33,553 nt of DNA, taken from assembly GCA_934479825.1 (NCBI GenBank), contig CAKSOW010000028.1, positions 1-33,553 of the forward strand, in the 5' to 3' direction. Positions 1-8,328 of the stretch are shown piece by piece. The translations under genes were made by a program, and so were the position numbers. This DNA is from an uncultured Eubacteriales bacterium (GTDB taxonomy: Bacteria > Bacillota > Clostridia > Oscillospirales > CAG-382). Within the stretch, counting starts at the first letter, position 1, and every line of letters begins with the position of its first letter. The notes beneath the pieces are model-generated. The model was not told where the DNA came from. It worked only from the letters and a program-made list of their open reading frames with translations, and did not search any database.

Positions 1-27
1 GCTGACATGAAAGTGTCAGCCTCTTTT
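1..27 (+). terminator. Hairpin, probable terminator of an upstream gene
   Basis: A perfect 7-bp stem (GCTGACA at 1-7, TGTCAGC at 14-20) with a 6-nt loop is followed by CTCTTTT. This fits the end of a plus-strand gene lying before the window. The T run is short and the upstream gene is not visible, so the call is tentative. Confidence 0.45.
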
Positions 28-54
28 AGATTGCAAAAAGCTCCGTGAACATTT

Positions 55-116
55 CGGGCGAAGCCCGAGTTTAATAAAAATCCGAAAAAATCGGGGACAT
101 GTGCCACGATTTTTTC
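55..116. repeat. Composite two-hairpin element, copy 1
   Basis: A small hairpin (CGGGC 55-59, GCCCG 63-67) is followed 16 nt later by a larger one whose arms are GAAAAAATCG (84-93) and CGATTTTTTC (107-116) around a GGGACATGTGCCA centre. The A/T-rich base makes it a plausible bidirectional terminator between the AraC gene (minus) and whatever lies upstream. A second copy with the same layout and compensating substitutions lies at 8110-8170. Confidence 0.6.
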
Positions 117-119
117 TCT

Positions 120-140
120 CGTAAAACGGAGTTTTGCTGT
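120..140 (+). repeat. CCGTAAAC/GTTTTGCGG motif, copy a (degenerate)
   Basis: CGTAAAAC-GGA-GTTTTGC forms a short inverted repeat right after the composite element and just before the 3' end of the AraC gene. It matches the motif at 8239, 10806 and 31370, but its outer stem is poorly paired. Confidence 0.35.
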
Positions 141-146
141 ATAAGC

Positions 147-995
147 TTAAATCTTAATTTTCGTAATGTTCGGTTCTGTCCCAAAATCCACCGTCTGCAT
201 GCGCTTTCGGTATCTTAACGGCGATTCACCGCACCGCCGTTTAAAATAGCGCGAAAAATAGAATTGATCGCAAAATCCGAATTTTTCACTGATCTCGCTG
301 ATAGAAAGCTCTGAACAGAGAAGTTGGCGTTGGGCGGAGTACATGACAAGATCGTCGATGTACAACCCCACTGTGCGCCCGGTTTGTTCCTTAAAGGCTT
401 TTGTCAGCGTGCTTACCGATATAAAAGCGTTTTCCGCAACTTTGGAAATGTTGAGTTTGATTGATAAATTGTCGCGTATGTATTTCATGGCGTTCTGCAC
501 GAGCGGCGTATAGCGGTCGTTGTCATCAAAGCCGATCTGATACGCTTCAATCATGTCGGAAACAACGCCGGCAATGCGTCCTTTGAGAAGAACCATATCG
601 GAAAAACGGTCGGATTCATATAACCGGTGCAGTTGTGCCATCTGTTCTTTGGGATAAGACAGCTGCGCGATTTTTTTGCAGGATAACATCAGATCAAAAC
701 CGTCCGGCTTGAACAGGTTTATGTGAAAAAACAGCTTGTCCACCGACGGTGCTCCCTTGAAATCGTACAAAAGTCCGGTGGGAATCAGATAAACGTTTCC
801 CGGCTCTAAAAAAACGTCCCCGTTCTCGGTCGTTAACTGCGCCCGGCCGTTCTCCACAAAATAAATGCGCGAATACGGGGAACAGACTTTTTCGCTGTGC
901 CATGTCTCATCGGTGTGCACATAGCCGCTTTCACCGAAAAATAAATCGTAATCGTTCATGCGCCCGATGAGTAGATCATTGGTATAGACATGCAT
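147..995 (-). CDS. AraC-family transcriptional regulator with cupin-like sensor domain
   Basis: A 282-residue protein. Residues about 15-110 look like the AraC-type cupin ligand-binding domain (motif LEPGNVYLIPTG), and residues about 165-265 hold two helix-turn-helix units ending in the family signature (FCDQFYFSRYFKRRCGESPLRYR). Such proteins usually bind a sugar or related small molecule and activate nearby promoters. The start is fixed by CTCCTCC at 1004-1010 (GGAGGAG on the coding strand), 8 nt before the ATG. It lies next to a PHP phosphoesterase on the same strand (29-nt gap) and divergent from the glg operon. Control of the glycogen genes is therefore possible but is inference only; the ligand is unknown. 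Confidence 0.9.
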   Translation of the reverse strand: MHVYTNDLLIGRMNDYDLFFGESGYVHTDETWHSEKVCSPYSRIYFVENGRAQLTTENGDVFLEPGNVYLIPTGLLYDFKGAPSVDKLFFHINLFKPDGFDLMLSCKKIAQLSYPKEQMAQLHRLYESDRFSDMVLLKGRIAGVVSDMIEAYQIGFDDNDRYTPLVQNAMKYIRDNLSIKLNISKVAENAFISVSTLTKAFKEQTGRTVGLYIDDLVMYSAQRQLLCSELSISEISEKFGFCDQFYFSRYFKRRCGESPLRYRKRMQTVDFGTEPNITKIKI

Positions 996-1024
996 CGGCG
1001 TTTCTCCTCCGGCTTTTGGATTCT

Positions 1025-1867
1025 CTATAATGTATACGCATAGGCCTTGCGTTTTTTGTAATAATATGCCTTGTCAAAACCGATTTCTTTCAATACGCCC
1101 ACGGCTTTTTCAAGTCCTTTGGCAAAATTCGGCTCCATATGCGAATCCGACCCGACGGTGACAAGCCGTCCGCCAAGGGCATAGTAGCGTTCTAAAATAA
1201 ACTTGCCCGGCATAAGCTCATCATAGTGTGAACCAAGACAGGACGTGTTGATTTCAAGGGCTTTGCCGCGCGAAATGACGGTTTTCAAGATAGACTCGAT
1301 CTTGTCTGCATGCGTTTCGGGAGAAAGCGAATAGCCGAACTTTCCGTTCAAGTAGCGCAAAGGGCAGGTGAGGTGCGTCAGAATATCATAATCCATCGTT
1401 TCGGCACATGCGGCAAGATCATCAAAATAGGCGCCCCAAAACCCGGTAACATCCGCTTTGGATACCTTGGAAAAGTCGATGACGGAATAGGGCGCGGTCA
1501 GATTCTTATAGCGAACGGCGTGAACCGAACCGAGAACTACGTCAAAATCGCATAAACCGATCATTTTTTCCGCTTCTTCGGGAAACCAGATCCCCTCTCC
1601 GATTTCTACGCCGCGGATAATATCCACTTTCTCTCCATAGAGCTTTTGCTTTTCTCCGGCATCTTTAAACGATGCGGCAATGGACGAAAAAGTATCGGTC
1701 TCTTTGCTGTATTCATTGTCAAAATGGTCGGTTACCGCAAACCCGGCAATGTTACTTTGTATCGCGATTTCGCACAGTGCGGCAATGTCGCTTTTGGCAT
1801 CATGGGAATGGAGGGAATGGTTGTGCATGTCGTAAAGCATTCCCGATCCCGGACGGCTGCTGTTCAT
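1025..1867 (-). CDS. PHP-domain phosphoesterase, histidinol-phosphatase-like
   Basis: A 280-residue protein of the polymerase and histidinol phosphatase (PHP) superfamily. The N-terminal metal-binding motif YDMHNHSLHSHD (residues 12-23) and later motifs FAVTDHFD, RGVEIGE, VLGSVHAV and TVGSDSHM are the expected trinuclear metal-site elements. HisJ-type histidinol phosphatases have this layout, but no his genes are near, so the substrate is uncertain. The open frame runs upstream to 1996; I chose ATG at 1867 because GGAAAGGA precedes it and a consensus promoter at 1910-1938 lies inside the longer frame. An alternative ATG at 1840 would remove nine residues. It is probably co-transcribed with the downstream AraC gene. 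Confidence 0.85.
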   Translation of the reverse strand: MNSSRPGSGMLYDMHNHSLHSHDAKSDIAALCEIAIQSNIAGFAVTDHFDNEYSKETDTFSSIAASFKDAGEKQKLYGEKVDIIRGVEIGEGIWFPEEAEKMIGLCDFDVVLGSVHAVRYKNLTAPYSVIDFSKVSKADVTGFWGAYFDDLAACAETMDYDILTHLTCPLRYLNGKFGYSLSPETHADKIESILKTVISRGKALEINTSCLGSHYDELMPGKFILERYYALGGRLVTVGSDSHMEPNFAKGLEKAVGVLKEIGFDKAYYYKKRKAYAYTL

Positions 1868-1909
1868 AAGAAGGATTCCTTTCCGGAAAACAGAATTTCT
1901 TTTTTCAAC

Positions 1910-1938
1910 AGTATACCCCCATTTGTTTGGAATGTCAA
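1910..1938 (-). promoter_or_regulatory. Sigma-A promoter for the PHP gene
   Basis: On the minus strand, TTGACA (1933-1938) and TATACT (1910-1915) are separated by exactly 17 bp. It would transcribe the PHP gene and probably the following AraC gene, and it settles the PHP start at 1867. Confidence 0.85.
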
Positions 1939-2076
1939 GCCGCATTTTTGTTGGTTTGTCTGAAAAAAATCGACGATTTTCGATGCTTTTTGTCACGATT
2001 ATACATATTTTTTACATAGCGATTCAAAAATTTAAGTTTGTTGCACAAAAAATTCACTCTTTTTTATGGAATACTC

Positions 2077-2105
2077 TTGAATTAGAAGCCTGAGAGTGGT
2101 ATACT
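2077..2105 (+). promoter_or_regulatory. Sigma-A promoter of the glg operon
   Basis: TTGAAT (2077-2082) and TATACT (2100-2105) are 17 bp apart, about 50 nt before the glgB start. It is divergent from the PHP promoter at 1910-1938, leaving about 140 bp of AT-rich shared control region. No clear operator palindrome was seen there. Confidence 0.8.
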
Positions 2106-2155
2106 TTTAACAAAGAAGAATTCCCTGAATGTCCCCTCGCGAAAGGAAAAGAATC

Positions 2156-4138
2156 ATGACGGCAAAAAAGACCGACAATATGGCAGTATACTTATTCCAC
2201 CAAGGTACAAATTTTCACGCATACGACTATCTCGGCGTGCATAAAACGGACAACGGCTATGTTTTCCGTGTCTGGGCGCCGCACGCAAAGGAAATGTTCG
2301 TGACCGGCGATTTTAACGGCTGGACGGACAGCTGTCCCATGACGCGTATCAGCAGTGAAGGCGTGTGGGAGGCGACGTTGGAGGGAAATGACTTTGGCGC
2401 GGATTCCAAATATAAATTTCTTGTAAGAAGCGAATCCGGCGATGTGTACAAAGCCGATCCGTATGCTTTTTATGCAGAAAAAGCACCGGCTACCGCGTCG
2501 GTGTATTATGATATTTCGGGCTTTTCGTGGTCTGACGAAAAGTGGATGAACGCGCGTAAAAAGAAAATGACCGAACCGAAATACGAAACGCCGCTCAATA
2601 TCTACGAACTGCATGTAGGGTCGTGGAAACGTCATGCCGACGGCACGCAGCTTTCTTACAGAGAACTTGCGCATGAATTGGCGCCGTATGTCAAGCAGAT
2701 GGGATATACGCATGTTGAGCTTATGCCGATTGCCGAATATCCGTTTGAGGGCTCTTGGGGCTATCAGGTCTGCGGCTATTATGCGCCGACTTCGCGTTTC
2801 GGCGATCCGCACGATTTCATGTATTTTGTCGATTACATGCATAAAAGCGGTATCGGTGTTCTTTTAGACTGGGTTCCGGCGCACTTCCCGAAGGACGAGC
2901 ATGGTTTATATGAATTTGACGGAGGACCGTTATACGAATACCAAGGCAAGGACCGTATGGAAAACCGTGGCTGGGGCACACGCTGTTTTGATGTCGGCCG
3001 CAACGAAGTGGAGAGCTTTCTCATTTCCAATGCCATGTTCTGGCTGCGCGAATACCACGTCGACGGACTTCGTGTTGACGCGGTTGCGTCCATGCTGTAT
3101 CTCGATTACGACAAAGAGCCGGGCGAATGGTTCCCGAACGCGTATGGCGGCAAGGAATGTCTGGAAGCCGTTGCCTTTTTCCGTAAGCTTGGCGATGTGA
3201 TCCGCTCGGAATTCCCCGATTCGCTCTTTATTGCCGAAGAATCCACTTCTTGGGCAAAAGTTTCCAAACCGGCAAGCGAGGACGGACTGGGCTTCAACTT
3301 CAAGTGGAATATGGGTTGGATGAATGATTCGTTAGATTATTTCTCCACCGACCCGCTTTTCCGCAAATATAAACATGATAAACTGACGTTTTCCATGATG
3401 TATGCTTTTTCGGAAAACTATATCTTGCCGATTTCGCATGATGAAGTGGTTCACGGCAAAAAATCGCTTCTTGACCGAATGCCCGGCGAGTATGAGCAGA
3501 AATTTGCCGGACTGCGCGCGTTTCTTGCCTATATGATGACGCATCCGGGAAAAAAACTACTGTTTATGGGATGTGAGATCGGGCAGTTTACCGAATGGAA
3601 TTATAAGGACAGCGTTGAGTGGTTTCTTCTTGATTACGATATGCATGCCGCAACTCAACGGTATGTTGCCGCTTTGAATCATTTTTACTTGGAGCATGAC
3701 GAACTGTGGCAGAACGATTACTCTTGGGACGGCTTCACGTGGATCGACTGTGATAATCGCGACGAGAGCTTAATCAGTTATGTGCGCCGCAACAACAAGG
3801 GCAAGGAATTAGTCGTAGTGCTGAACTTCACCCCGGTGGCGCGCCCCTGTTATCCGATCGGCGTGAAGAGCGCAGGCGTTTACGCTGAAATCTTCAACAG
3901 TGACGACAAAAACTTCGGTGGCGGCGGCGCTTTGAACACGGGTGTTTTAAAAGCGGAAAAGGAAAAACGCGGCGATTACAATTACGTTATCCGGCCGAAT
4001 ATCCCCCCGTTCGGCGCTTTGATCCTCAAACGCACGCGCACGTCTGCAAACGGCGCAAAGAGCGAGAAAAAGAAAGAGAAGAAACCGGAAAAGAAATCCG
4101 AAAAAAGGGCGGAGAAAAAAGCGTCCAAGAAAAATTAA
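2156..4138 (+). CDS. glgB: 1,4-alpha-glucan branching enzyme
   Basis: A 660-residue GH13 enzyme that forms alpha-1,6 branches in glycogen. A CBM48-like domain (motif FRVWAPHAKEMFVTGDFNGW) precedes the catalytic barrel. Region motifs are LLDWVPAHFP, GLRVDAVASMLYLDY (nucleophile Asp308), FIAEEST (acid/base Glu361) and SHDEVVHGKKS (Asp429). Length is normal for the short-N-terminus form except for an odd tail: the last 35 or so residues are almost only Lys, Glu, Ser and Ala. Start at 2156 rather than 2129 because GAAAGGAAAAG sits just ahead of it. First gene of the glgB-C-D-A operon. Confidence 0.96.
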   Translation: MTAKKTDNMAVYLFHQGTNFHAYDYLGVHKTDNGYVFRVWAPHAKEMFVTGDFNGWTDSCPMTRISSEGVWEATLEGNDFGADSKYKFLVRSESGDVYKADPYAFYAEKAPATASVYYDISGFSWSDEKWMNARKKKMTEPKYETPLNIYELHVGSWKRHADGTQLSYRELAHELAPYVKQMGYTHVELMPIAEYPFEGSWGYQVCGYYAPTSRFGDPHDFMYFVDYMHKSGIGVLLDWVPAHFPKDEHGLYEFDGGPLYEYQGKDRMENRGWGTRCFDVGRNEVESFLISNAMFWLREYHVDGLRVDAVASMLYLDYDKEPGEWFPNAYGGKECLEAVAFFRKLGDVIRSEFPDSLFIAEESTSWAKVSKPASEDGLGFNFKWNMGWMNDSLDYFSTDPLFRKYKHDKLTFSMMYAFSENYILPISHDEVVHGKKSLLDRMPGEYEQKFAGLRAFLAYMMTHPGKKLLFMGCEIGQFTEWNYKDSVEWFLLDYDMHAATQRYVAALNHFYLEHDELWQNDYSWDGFTWIDCDNRDESLISYVRRNNKGKELVVVLNFTPVARPCYPIGVKSAGVYAEIFNSDDKNFGGGGALNTGVLKAEKEKRGDYNYVIRPNIPPFGALILKRTRTSANGAKSEKKKEKKPEKKSEKRAEKKASKKN

Positions 4139-4226
4139 GGCGTGACAGAACACATTTTCTCCCGTACCGAAATAACAGAGTTTTGACAGAAAAGTACCCA
4201 AGCGAAAGGATGGTTTTGATAAATTT

Positions 4227-5435
4227 ATGTTCAGAAAAAAAGAATGTGTCGCCATGCTGCTTGCCGGCGGTCAGGGAAGCCGACTTTATGCTCTCACGGA
4301 ATCCACGGCGAAACCGGCAGTCACTTTCGGCGCAAAGTACCGTATCATCGATTTTCCGCTTACCAATTGTATTCATTCCGGTATTGATACCGTCGGCGTT
4401 CTCACCCAGTATCAGCCGCTTGTGTTAAACGAATATATCGGCAACGGACAGCCGTGGGACCTTGACCGCAACTTAGGCGGCGTCAAAATCCTTCCGCCGT
4501 ATCAGGGAAAGAACGGCGCGGATTGGTATTCCGGCACGGCCAACGCCATTTATCAGAATCTCACGTTTATTGAACGCTATGATCCCGATTATGTACTTAT
4601 CCTGTCGGGCGACCACATCTATAAAATGGACTATGCGGAAATGCTGGCTTTTCATAAAAAACAGCATGCCGACTGTACGATAAGCGTCATCGAAGTCCCG
4701 CTGGAAGAGGCAAGCCGCTTTGGCATCATGTCAGCCGACGAGGACGGCAGAATCACGAAATTTGAAGAAAAACCCAAGAACCCGACCAGTACCAAGGCTT
4801 CTATGGGTATCTATATCTTTGACCGCAGGAAACTGGTCGAATATCTGACAGCTGACAATAACGATCCCGATTCGGTCAACGATTTCGGAAAGAACATTAT
4901 TCCGAAAATGCTTGCCGCCGGTGAAAAAATGTATGCTTACTCTTTTTCTGGTTATTGGAAAGATGTCGGAACACTTTCCAGCCTGTGGGAAGCCAATATG
5001 GATTTACTCGGCGAACACCCCGTGTTTGATCTTGGCGACGACGAATGGCGTATCCGTTCGCGCACGGCGGCTGAACCGCCGCAGTATATCGGTCCTGATG
5101 CAGAGGTACGCAACTCCATTGTGACGGAAGGCTGTGTGATTGAAGGTACGGTTATCAATTCCGTGCTGTCTAACGGCGTTACCGTCGAGAAAGGCGCGGT
5201 CGTCAAGGATTCGGTCATTATGAGCGAAACTACCGTCGGAGAGGGAGCACGGGTCGAATATTCCATTCTGGACGAAAACGTAAAAATTGGCGCGGATTGC
5301 CGCGTAGGCGCAGACAAACAAACGACAAAGGATGTAACCGTTATCGGCGCAGATGCTGTTCTTGAAGCGAATACCGACATTGAGCCGGGTACGATTTACA
5401 GTGCCAAAAGCGGTAAGGGAGGCAGTATAAAATGA
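4227..5435 (+). CDS. glgC: Glucose-1-phosphate adenylyltransferase, catalytic subunit
   Basis: A 402-residue enzyme making ADP-glucose from ATP and glucose-1-phosphate, the committed step of bacterial glycogen synthesis. The nucleotidyltransferase domain has the pyrophosphorylase signature GGQGSRL (14-20), then YRIIDFPLTNC, SGDHIYKMDY, FEEKP and SGYWKDVGT. The C-terminal third is a left-handed beta-helix of hexapeptide repeats (VIEGTVINSVLSNGVTV). The start matches the family N-terminus, although the nearest clear ribosome site (GAAAGGA, 4203-4209) is an unusually long 17 nt away. Its stop overlaps glgD by 4 nt (ATGA), so the two subunits are translationally coupled. Confidence 0.96.
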   Translation: MFRKKECVAMLLAGGQGSRLYALTESTAKPAVTFGAKYRIIDFPLTNCIHSGIDTVGVLTQYQPLVLNEYIGNGQPWDLDRNLGGVKILPPYQGKNGADWYSGTANAIYQNLTFIERYDPDYVLILSGDHIYKMDYAEMLAFHKKQHADCTISVIEVPLEEASRFGIMSADEDGRITKFEEKPKNPTSTKASMGIYIFDRRKLVEYLTADNNDPDSVNDFGKNIIPKMLAAGEKMYAYSFSGYWKDVGTLSSLWEANMDLLGEHPVFDLGDDEWRIRSRTAAEPPQYIGPDAEVRNSIVTEGCVIEGTVINSVLSNGVTVEKGAVVKDSVIMSETTVGEGARVEYSILDENVKIGADCRVGADKQTTKDVTVIGADAVLEANTDIEPGTIYSAKSGKGGSIK

Positions 5436-6571
5436 ACGTAGCCGGTTTGATTTTTTCCAATATCCACGACCGGAATATTCCGGAGCTGACACAAAAACGC
5501 ACCATGGCGTCCGTGCCGTTCGGCGGCCGATACCGCTTGATTGATTTCACGCTTTCCAATATGGTCAACGCCGATATTACCAAGGTCGGCATTATCACGC
5601 ACTATAACTATCAGTCGCTTATGGACCATATCGGTTCCGGCAAAGACTGGGATTTGTCCCGTTCCAACGGCGGTATCAAGATTCTTCCGCCGTTTATCAC
5701 GGCCTATGACAATACCACACATTCCATGCAGCCGTATTCCAGCCGGCTTGAAGCGCTTATGGGCGCCTATAACTTCATTTCTCGCTGTACCGAGGATTAT
5801 TTTGTCCTTTCCGACTGCGATACCGTCTGCAATATCGATCTGCGCGATGTGGTGGAATACCATGTCGATACCCATGCCGATATTACGGTGGTGGCCAAGA
5901 ATACCTATCTTGACGCCCATGAAGCGGCCAATTCCACGATCGTCGAAACCGACGGACACGACAGAATCTTAAACCTGCTGCATAACCCGAGCGGACTTTC
6001 GGGAAATCTGAATCTGAGCCTTAACATTTTCGTCCTCAAACGCGAATATCTGGAAAGCATTATTCTTGATTCACTGGCACGCGGTTATAAGAGCTTTACC
6101 AAAGATATCATCGCGCGCAACATCGGCACAGCCAATTACCGTATGTACAGTAAATTTGAAGGCTATTATGCCTCCATCAGCTCGATTGACCAATATTACC
6201 GCTGCAGTATGGATTTGTTGGATAAAAACGTCAAGGAAAATCTGTTTGGCGTTAAAAACCGTCCGATCTATACCAAAGTCAAGAATTCGCCGCCGGTGCG
6301 TTTTGTCGGTGAAAGCAAGGTAAGAAATTCGCTTGTGGCCGACGGTTGCATTATTGAAGGAACGGTGGAAAACTCCATTTTGTTCCGCGGCGTAAAGGTC
6401 GGAAAAAATACGGTCATCCGCAATTCGATAATCATGCAGGATTCGTTTGTCGGCGATAACGTCACTTTGAACTGCGTTATCTGCGACAAAAACGCTGTCA
6501 TCAAAAACGGCCGCTATCTCTCAGGGCATGAAACGCATCCCTTTACCGTAAGCAAGGGAACGGTTATTTAA
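5432..6571 (+). CDS. glgD: GlgD, regulatory-type subunit of ADP-glucose pyrophosphorylase
   Basis: A 379-residue paralogue of GlgC. The N-terminus (MNVAGLIFSNIHD) lacks the GGxGxRL nucleotide-binding loop present in GlgC, while the later FGGRYRLIDFTLSNM and the C-terminal hexapeptide helix are kept. In Firmicutes with paired genes, GlgD is catalytically weak or inactive and forms a heterotetramer with GlgC, raising its activity; that is family knowledge. Here the pairing is supported by the ATGA overlap with glgC and by AAGGAGG at about 5415-5421. A stretch near residues 110-130 (YFVLSDCDTVCNIDL) replaces the catalytic motif SGDHIYKMDY of GlgC. Confidence 0.94.
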   Translation: MNVAGLIFSNIHDRNIPELTQKRTMASVPFGGRYRLIDFTLSNMVNADITKVGIITHYNYQSLMDHIGSGKDWDLSRSNGGIKILPPFITAYDNTTHSMQPYSSRLEALMGAYNFISRCTEDYFVLSDCDTVCNIDLRDVVEYHVDTHADITVVAKNTYLDAHEAANSTIVETDGHDRILNLLHNPSGLSGNLNLSLNIFVLKREYLESIILDSLARGYKSFTKDIIARNIGTANYRMYSKFEGYYASISSIDQYYRCSMDLLDKNVKENLFGVKNRPIYTKVKNSPPVRFVGESKVRNSLVADGCIIEGTVENSILFRGVKVGKNTVIRNSIIMQDSFVGDNVTLNCVICDKNAVIKNGRYLSGHETHPFTVSKGTVI

Positions 6572-6615
6572 GTCTGTAATCAAAAATGCCCTATCAGTCT
6601 GAAAGGAAGAAAACT

Positions 6616-8061
6616 ATGGCAATCAAGGTTCTTATGGTTGGTTCGGAAATGGTTCCGTATGCCGCGACAGGAGGCTTGGGCGATGTGCTTGGCTCGTTGC
6701 CGGAGGCCTGCATGAAAGGTGCAAAGAAAGAGTTCGATATCCGCGTTATTATGCCGTTATACGGTTCGATTGGCGAGGAATACCGTTCGCAGATGACGTT
6801 CCTTGGCGATATTACCGTGCCGCTTGCCTGGCGAAAGCTGTACTGCGGAATCTTTAAACTTGAAAAAAACGGTGTTACTGTCTATTTTATCGATAACGAA
6901 TACTATTTTAAGCGTCCTGACCTGTATGGCAGTTACGACGACGGCGAACGTTTTGCTTTCTTCGGAAGCGCTGTGCTCCATGTCCTGCCGCATATCGATT
7001 TTGTTCCCGACATTCTGCATGCACACGATTGGCAGAGCGCCCTTTCGGTCATCTATTTAAAGACGATTTTTGCCGAAAATCCTGAATACAGCCGTATCCG
7101 CACCGTGTTTACCATACACAATGTCGCCTATCAGGGCAAATATGACCCGGCGATTCTCGGCGATGTGTTCGGTCTTGACAAGAAGTATTATTCGATTGTT
7201 GAAAACGATGGGTGCATTAACTTAATGAAAGGCGCAATCGCCGTTGCCGACAAGGTCACGACTGTCAGCCCGACATATGCCGAGGAGCTGAAATACCCGG
7301 AATTTTCTTACGGTATGCACTATATCTTAAACCGCAACGCCTATAAGTTTTTCGGTATCCTGAACGGAATCGATTACACCTACTACGATCCGTCAAAGGA
7401 TATGTCGATTCCATTCCGTTTTTCGGCGAAGAAACCGGCGGACAAAGTCAAAGATAAAACCGCCTTGCAGGAGGAGCTCGGGCTTACTGTCGGCGAAGAT
7501 AAACCGCTTATCGCCGTCATTTCGAGATTAGCTGACCAAAAGGGAATCGATTTGATTGTTGGAATTATTGAGGACGTGCTCAATTACAGCGATGCACAGC
7601 TTGTCGTACTCGGCAAGGGCGAACACCGCTATGAAGAATTCTTCTCGCGGCTCGGAGAGAACCGTCCCAAGCAGGTCAAAGCGCTCATGATGTATAACAA
7701 AGAGCTTTCCAAGAAAATCTATGCCGCCGCCGATATCTTTGTCATGCCGTCGTACAGCGAACCGTGCGGGCTTTCCCAGATGATTGCCTCGCGTTACGGC
7801 GCTGTGCCTGTCACGCGTGAAACAGGCGGCCTTTACGATTCGATCAAGGGTTATTATGAGTTTGACGGCGAGATCTACGGCAACGGCTTTACATTCCGCA
7901 ATTACAATATGTATGAGCTTAAAGACCGGATCTTTGCGGCACTTACACTCTATCATGACCCCGAAAAGTGGAAGAGACTGGTGAAAAAGGTAATGAATAC
8001 TGATTTCAGTTGGGATACTTCCGCACAAAAATATCTTGCAATGTACCGCGATCTGTGCTAA
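6616..8061 (+). CDS. glgA: Glycogen synthase, ADP-glucose dependent (GT5)
   Basis: A 481-residue GT5 glycosyltransferase that adds glucose from ADP-glucose to the non-reducing ends of glycogen. Visible motifs are VGSEMVPYAATGGLGDVLGS at the N-terminus, ILHAHDWQSAL, VFTIHNVAYQG, ISRLADQKGIDLI and the C-terminal donor-site signature PSYSEPCGLSQM. The canonical Lys of the KTGGL loop (Lys15 in E. coli) is Ala17 here. ATG at 6616 is preferred over 6586 because GAAAGGAAG precedes it and MAIKVLMVGSEM matches the family start. The gene starts 44 nt after glgD and ends the operon core, with a hairpin element 50-110 nt downstream. Confidence 0.95.
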   Translation: MAIKVLMVGSEMVPYAATGGLGDVLGSLPEACMKGAKKEFDIRVIMPLYGSIGEEYRSQMTFLGDITVPLAWRKLYCGIFKLEKNGVTVYFIDNEYYFKRPDLYGSYDDGERFAFFGSAVLHVLPHIDFVPDILHAHDWQSALSVIYLKTIFAENPEYSRIRTVFTIHNVAYQGKYDPAILGDVFGLDKKYYSIVENDGCINLMKGAIAVADKVTTVSPTYAEELKYPEFSYGMHYILNRNAYKFFGILNGIDYTYYDPSKDMSIPFRFSAKKPADKVKDKTALQEELGLTVGEDKPLIAVISRLADQKGIDLIVGIIEDVLNYSDAQLVVLGKGEHRYEEFFSRLGENRPKQVKALMMYNKELSKKIYAAADIFVMPSYSEPCGLSQMIASRYGAVPVTRETGGLYDSIKGYYEFDGEIYGNGFTFRNYNMYELKDRIFAALTLYHDPEKWKRLVKKVMNTDFSWDTSAQKYLAMYRDLC

Positions 8062-8109
8062 AATAAGATATACAGTCGGCGTGTACCATGCCGGCTTGTA
8101 AGAATCTCC

Positions 8110-8170
8110 CGGTCAAGGACCGATTCAAATAGAAATTGAAAAAACCGGGGGCATGCGCCACGGTTTTTTC
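8110..8170. repeat. Composite two-hairpin element, copy 2, after glgA
   Basis: A small hairpin (CGGTC 8110-8114, GACCG 8118-8122) is followed 15 nt later by arms GAAAAAACCG (8138-8147) and CGGTTTTTTC (8161-8170) around GGGGCATGCGCCA. The six Ts at the end make it a likely intrinsic terminator or attenuator between glgA and glgP. Compared with copy 1 at 55-116, stem positions change in pairs (T-A to C-G, A-T to G-C), which suggests the fold is selected. Confidence 0.65.
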
Positions 8171-8238
8171 TCGAATAGATTCGCAAGTCTGAAAGGCAGA
8201 AGCCTTTTGACATGAAACGAAGTACGCAAATCTGTTTT

Positions 8239-8265
8239 GTTCCGTAAAACACAGTTTGGCGGAAC
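8239..8265 (+). repeat. CCGTAAAC/GTTTTGCGG hairpin motif, copy b
   Basis: GTTCCG (8239-8244) pairs with CGGAAC (8260-8265), extended inwards by TAAAAC/GTTTGG. It lies about 65 nt before the glgP start in the leader, the same arrangement as the copies ahead of the GH13 gene and dnaJ. Confidence 0.45.
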
Positions 8266-8328
8266 GCTTGCGACGTGCGCCGCTTATATTAGCAGTTTCT
8301 TTTTCCCCGTGATGAAAGGTTGATACAA

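Noticed and set aside
8171..8328. Promoter for glgP (TTGACA at 8207-8212)
   Set aside because: The -35 hexamer is exact but the -10 position at 17-18 bp (ATCTGT/TCTGTT) is poor; not called.
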